Shown: positions 63,449 through 64,000 of the stretch, in pieces
Numbering within the stretch: the first letter of the stretch is position 1
How the letters are laid out: each line of letters opens with the position of its first letter
Assembly: GCA_031275405.1 (NCBI GenBank)
Contig: JAISOV010000009.1
Span: forward strand, 21,275 to 85,274
Length of the DNA: 64,000 bases
DNA from: Clostridium sp.
GTDB taxonomy: Bacteria > Bacillota > Clostridia > Lachnospirales > Lachnospiraceae
Direction of reading: 5' to 3'
Translations under genes and position numbers: made by a program
The notes under the pieces: model-generated
Database searches by the model: none
What the model saw: only the letters and a program-made list of their open reading frames with translations
Told to the model about the DNA's origin: nothing

Positions 63449-63945
63449 CGGCGGGGGCAGCAAAGAGGAACAGGGTGGATACCGGGGCCCTGTTCGCCGG
63501 ACTGGTCGGGCAGGCGGAGAGGATCCCGGAGCCTCGGCAGGCCGCTGCGGCTCCTGCGCCGGAGGCGTCCCGCCGGGCGCAGGCCGGGGAAGGCCGCAAG
63601 CAGGTGTCCCTCTACCTCCCCGGCCGGATGGACAGGGAGCTGGGCATCCAGGCGGCGGCAGGGGAGAAGGAGGGCGACCGGTCGGCGCTCGCGAGGGCGG
63701 GCATCGGGATCGCGCTGGCCATTTCCCCGGAGAACTATGCCAGGCTCAGGGCGGAGGCGGAGGCGTCCGGGAAGGACGCCGGGCAGATCGTGCAGGAGGC
63801 CCTTTCCGTGCGCTTCGCCAGGGCGCAGGGCAGCGCCGGCAGGGAGAGGGCCGAAGGGCAGCCTGACGGCGGATGCCATGACGGCGGGGGCACATATGGA
63901 ATAACGGATGTTATGGATGCCGGGCGGCACGGGGGCGCACGATGA
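63445..63945 (+). CDS. Putative RHH DNA-binding/partition-like protein
   Basis: 166 residues. A flexible Ala-rich N-terminus is followed by RKQVSLYLPGRMDRELGIQA and RSALARAGIGIAL, reminiscent of RHH segments, and a second helical part NYARLRAEAEASGKDAGQIV. It could be a partition or copy-control protein; this rests on weak pattern resemblance. The stop overlaps the next start (ATGA). Confidence 0.5.
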   Translation: MTAGAAKRNRVDTGALFAGLVGQAERIPEPRQAAAAPAPEASRRAQAGEGRKQVSLYLPGRMDRELGIQAAAGEKEGDRSALARAGIGIALAISPENYARLRAEAEASGKDAGQIVQEALSVRFARAQGSAGRERAEGQPDGGCHDGGGTYGITDVMDAGRHGGAR

Positions 63946-64000
63946 ATAGCAGGCGTTACCATGGCGGAGGGCGGAGACGGAATAACAGGTGCTATCAGGA
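63942..64000 (+). CDS. Unknown protein, 5' end only
   Basis: Starts MNSRRYHGGGRRRNNRCYQ, Arg/Gly-rich, coupled to the preceding gene by an ATGA overlap. Runs off the right edge; nothing more can be said. Confidence 0.4.
   Translation, partial: MNSRRYHGGGRRRNNRCYQ

Overview
The window looks like chromosome from a GC-rich Gram-positive Clostridia genome, most likely a Lachnospiraceae-like gut bacterium. This is inferred from gene content: a SCIFF peptide with its radical SAM maturase, a fused SecDF, a CIRCE-controlled groESL, paired ACT-domain/UPF0210 genes, an FtsA-like protein with a long tail, and a preQ1-I riboswitch in front of queT. No rRNA, tRNA or CRISPR array was seen.

Layout. (1) 1-1451, minus strand: end of an ECF-type transporter operon (UPF0397 S component plus a truncated ABC ATPase). 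(2) 2167-10080, plus strand: a tight operon that I read as a phosphonate-decorated surface polymer system. It holds a small membrane protein, phosphonopyruvate decarboxylase, PEP mutase fused to a nucleotidyltransferase, a radical SAM enzyme fused to a second nucleotidyltransferase, a YidC-like insertase fused to a CDP-glycerol glycerophosphotransferase-like domain, and a membrane alkaline-phosphatase-superfamily enzyme. There is no aminotransferase, so the phosphonate is probably not made into AEP by genes in this operon. (3) 10279-25279: housekeeping block scfA-scfB-secDF-recJ-zf-HC2 protein-polA-coaE-ftsA-like-MBL hydrolase-ACT-UPF0210. (4) 25400-29558: an Rpn-type nuclease and groES-groEL.

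(5) 29694-44430: an IS4-like element whose two inverted-repeat ends still stand but whose body is split by about 13.8 kb bounded by a 143/144-bp inverted repeat. The insert is a graveyard of mobile DNA: a VirB4 fragment, IS1182, IS30 and IS256 pseudogenes, tyrosine and serine recombinase fragments, and two halves of a DUF1016 nuclease. Two toxin-antitoxin systems (DinJ/YafQ-like and AbiEi/AbiEii) and an AraC/VOC pair inside it look intact. (6) 44623-49588: queT with a preQ1 riboswitch, ecfA1-ecfA2-ecfT and truA, with unusual hairpin arrays and tandem repeats between genes.

(7) 49966-64000: a second accessory region. It contains a frameshifted YjbR-like gene, a GNAT-NUDIX fusion, TnpV, an AraC/GyrI-like regulator, AadE-like and CatB-like transferases, a broken large serine recombinase, a BtrH-like protein, mobilization remnants, a PIN toxin with a chimeric antitoxin, a DUF2726-like nuclease with 48-residue tandem repeats, and small ribbon-helix-helix proteins typical of plasmids or integrative elements.

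The strongest candidate for a little-described system is the 2167-10080 operon. PEP mutase and the decarboxylase would make phosphonoacetaldehyde. Two nucleotidyltransferase domains suggest nucleotide (probably CMP) activation. The glycerophosphotransferase-like domain, physically tied to a YidC-like membrane domain, would transfer the activated phosphonate to a membrane-bound acceptor. All function assignments come from reading motifs; no database search was run.
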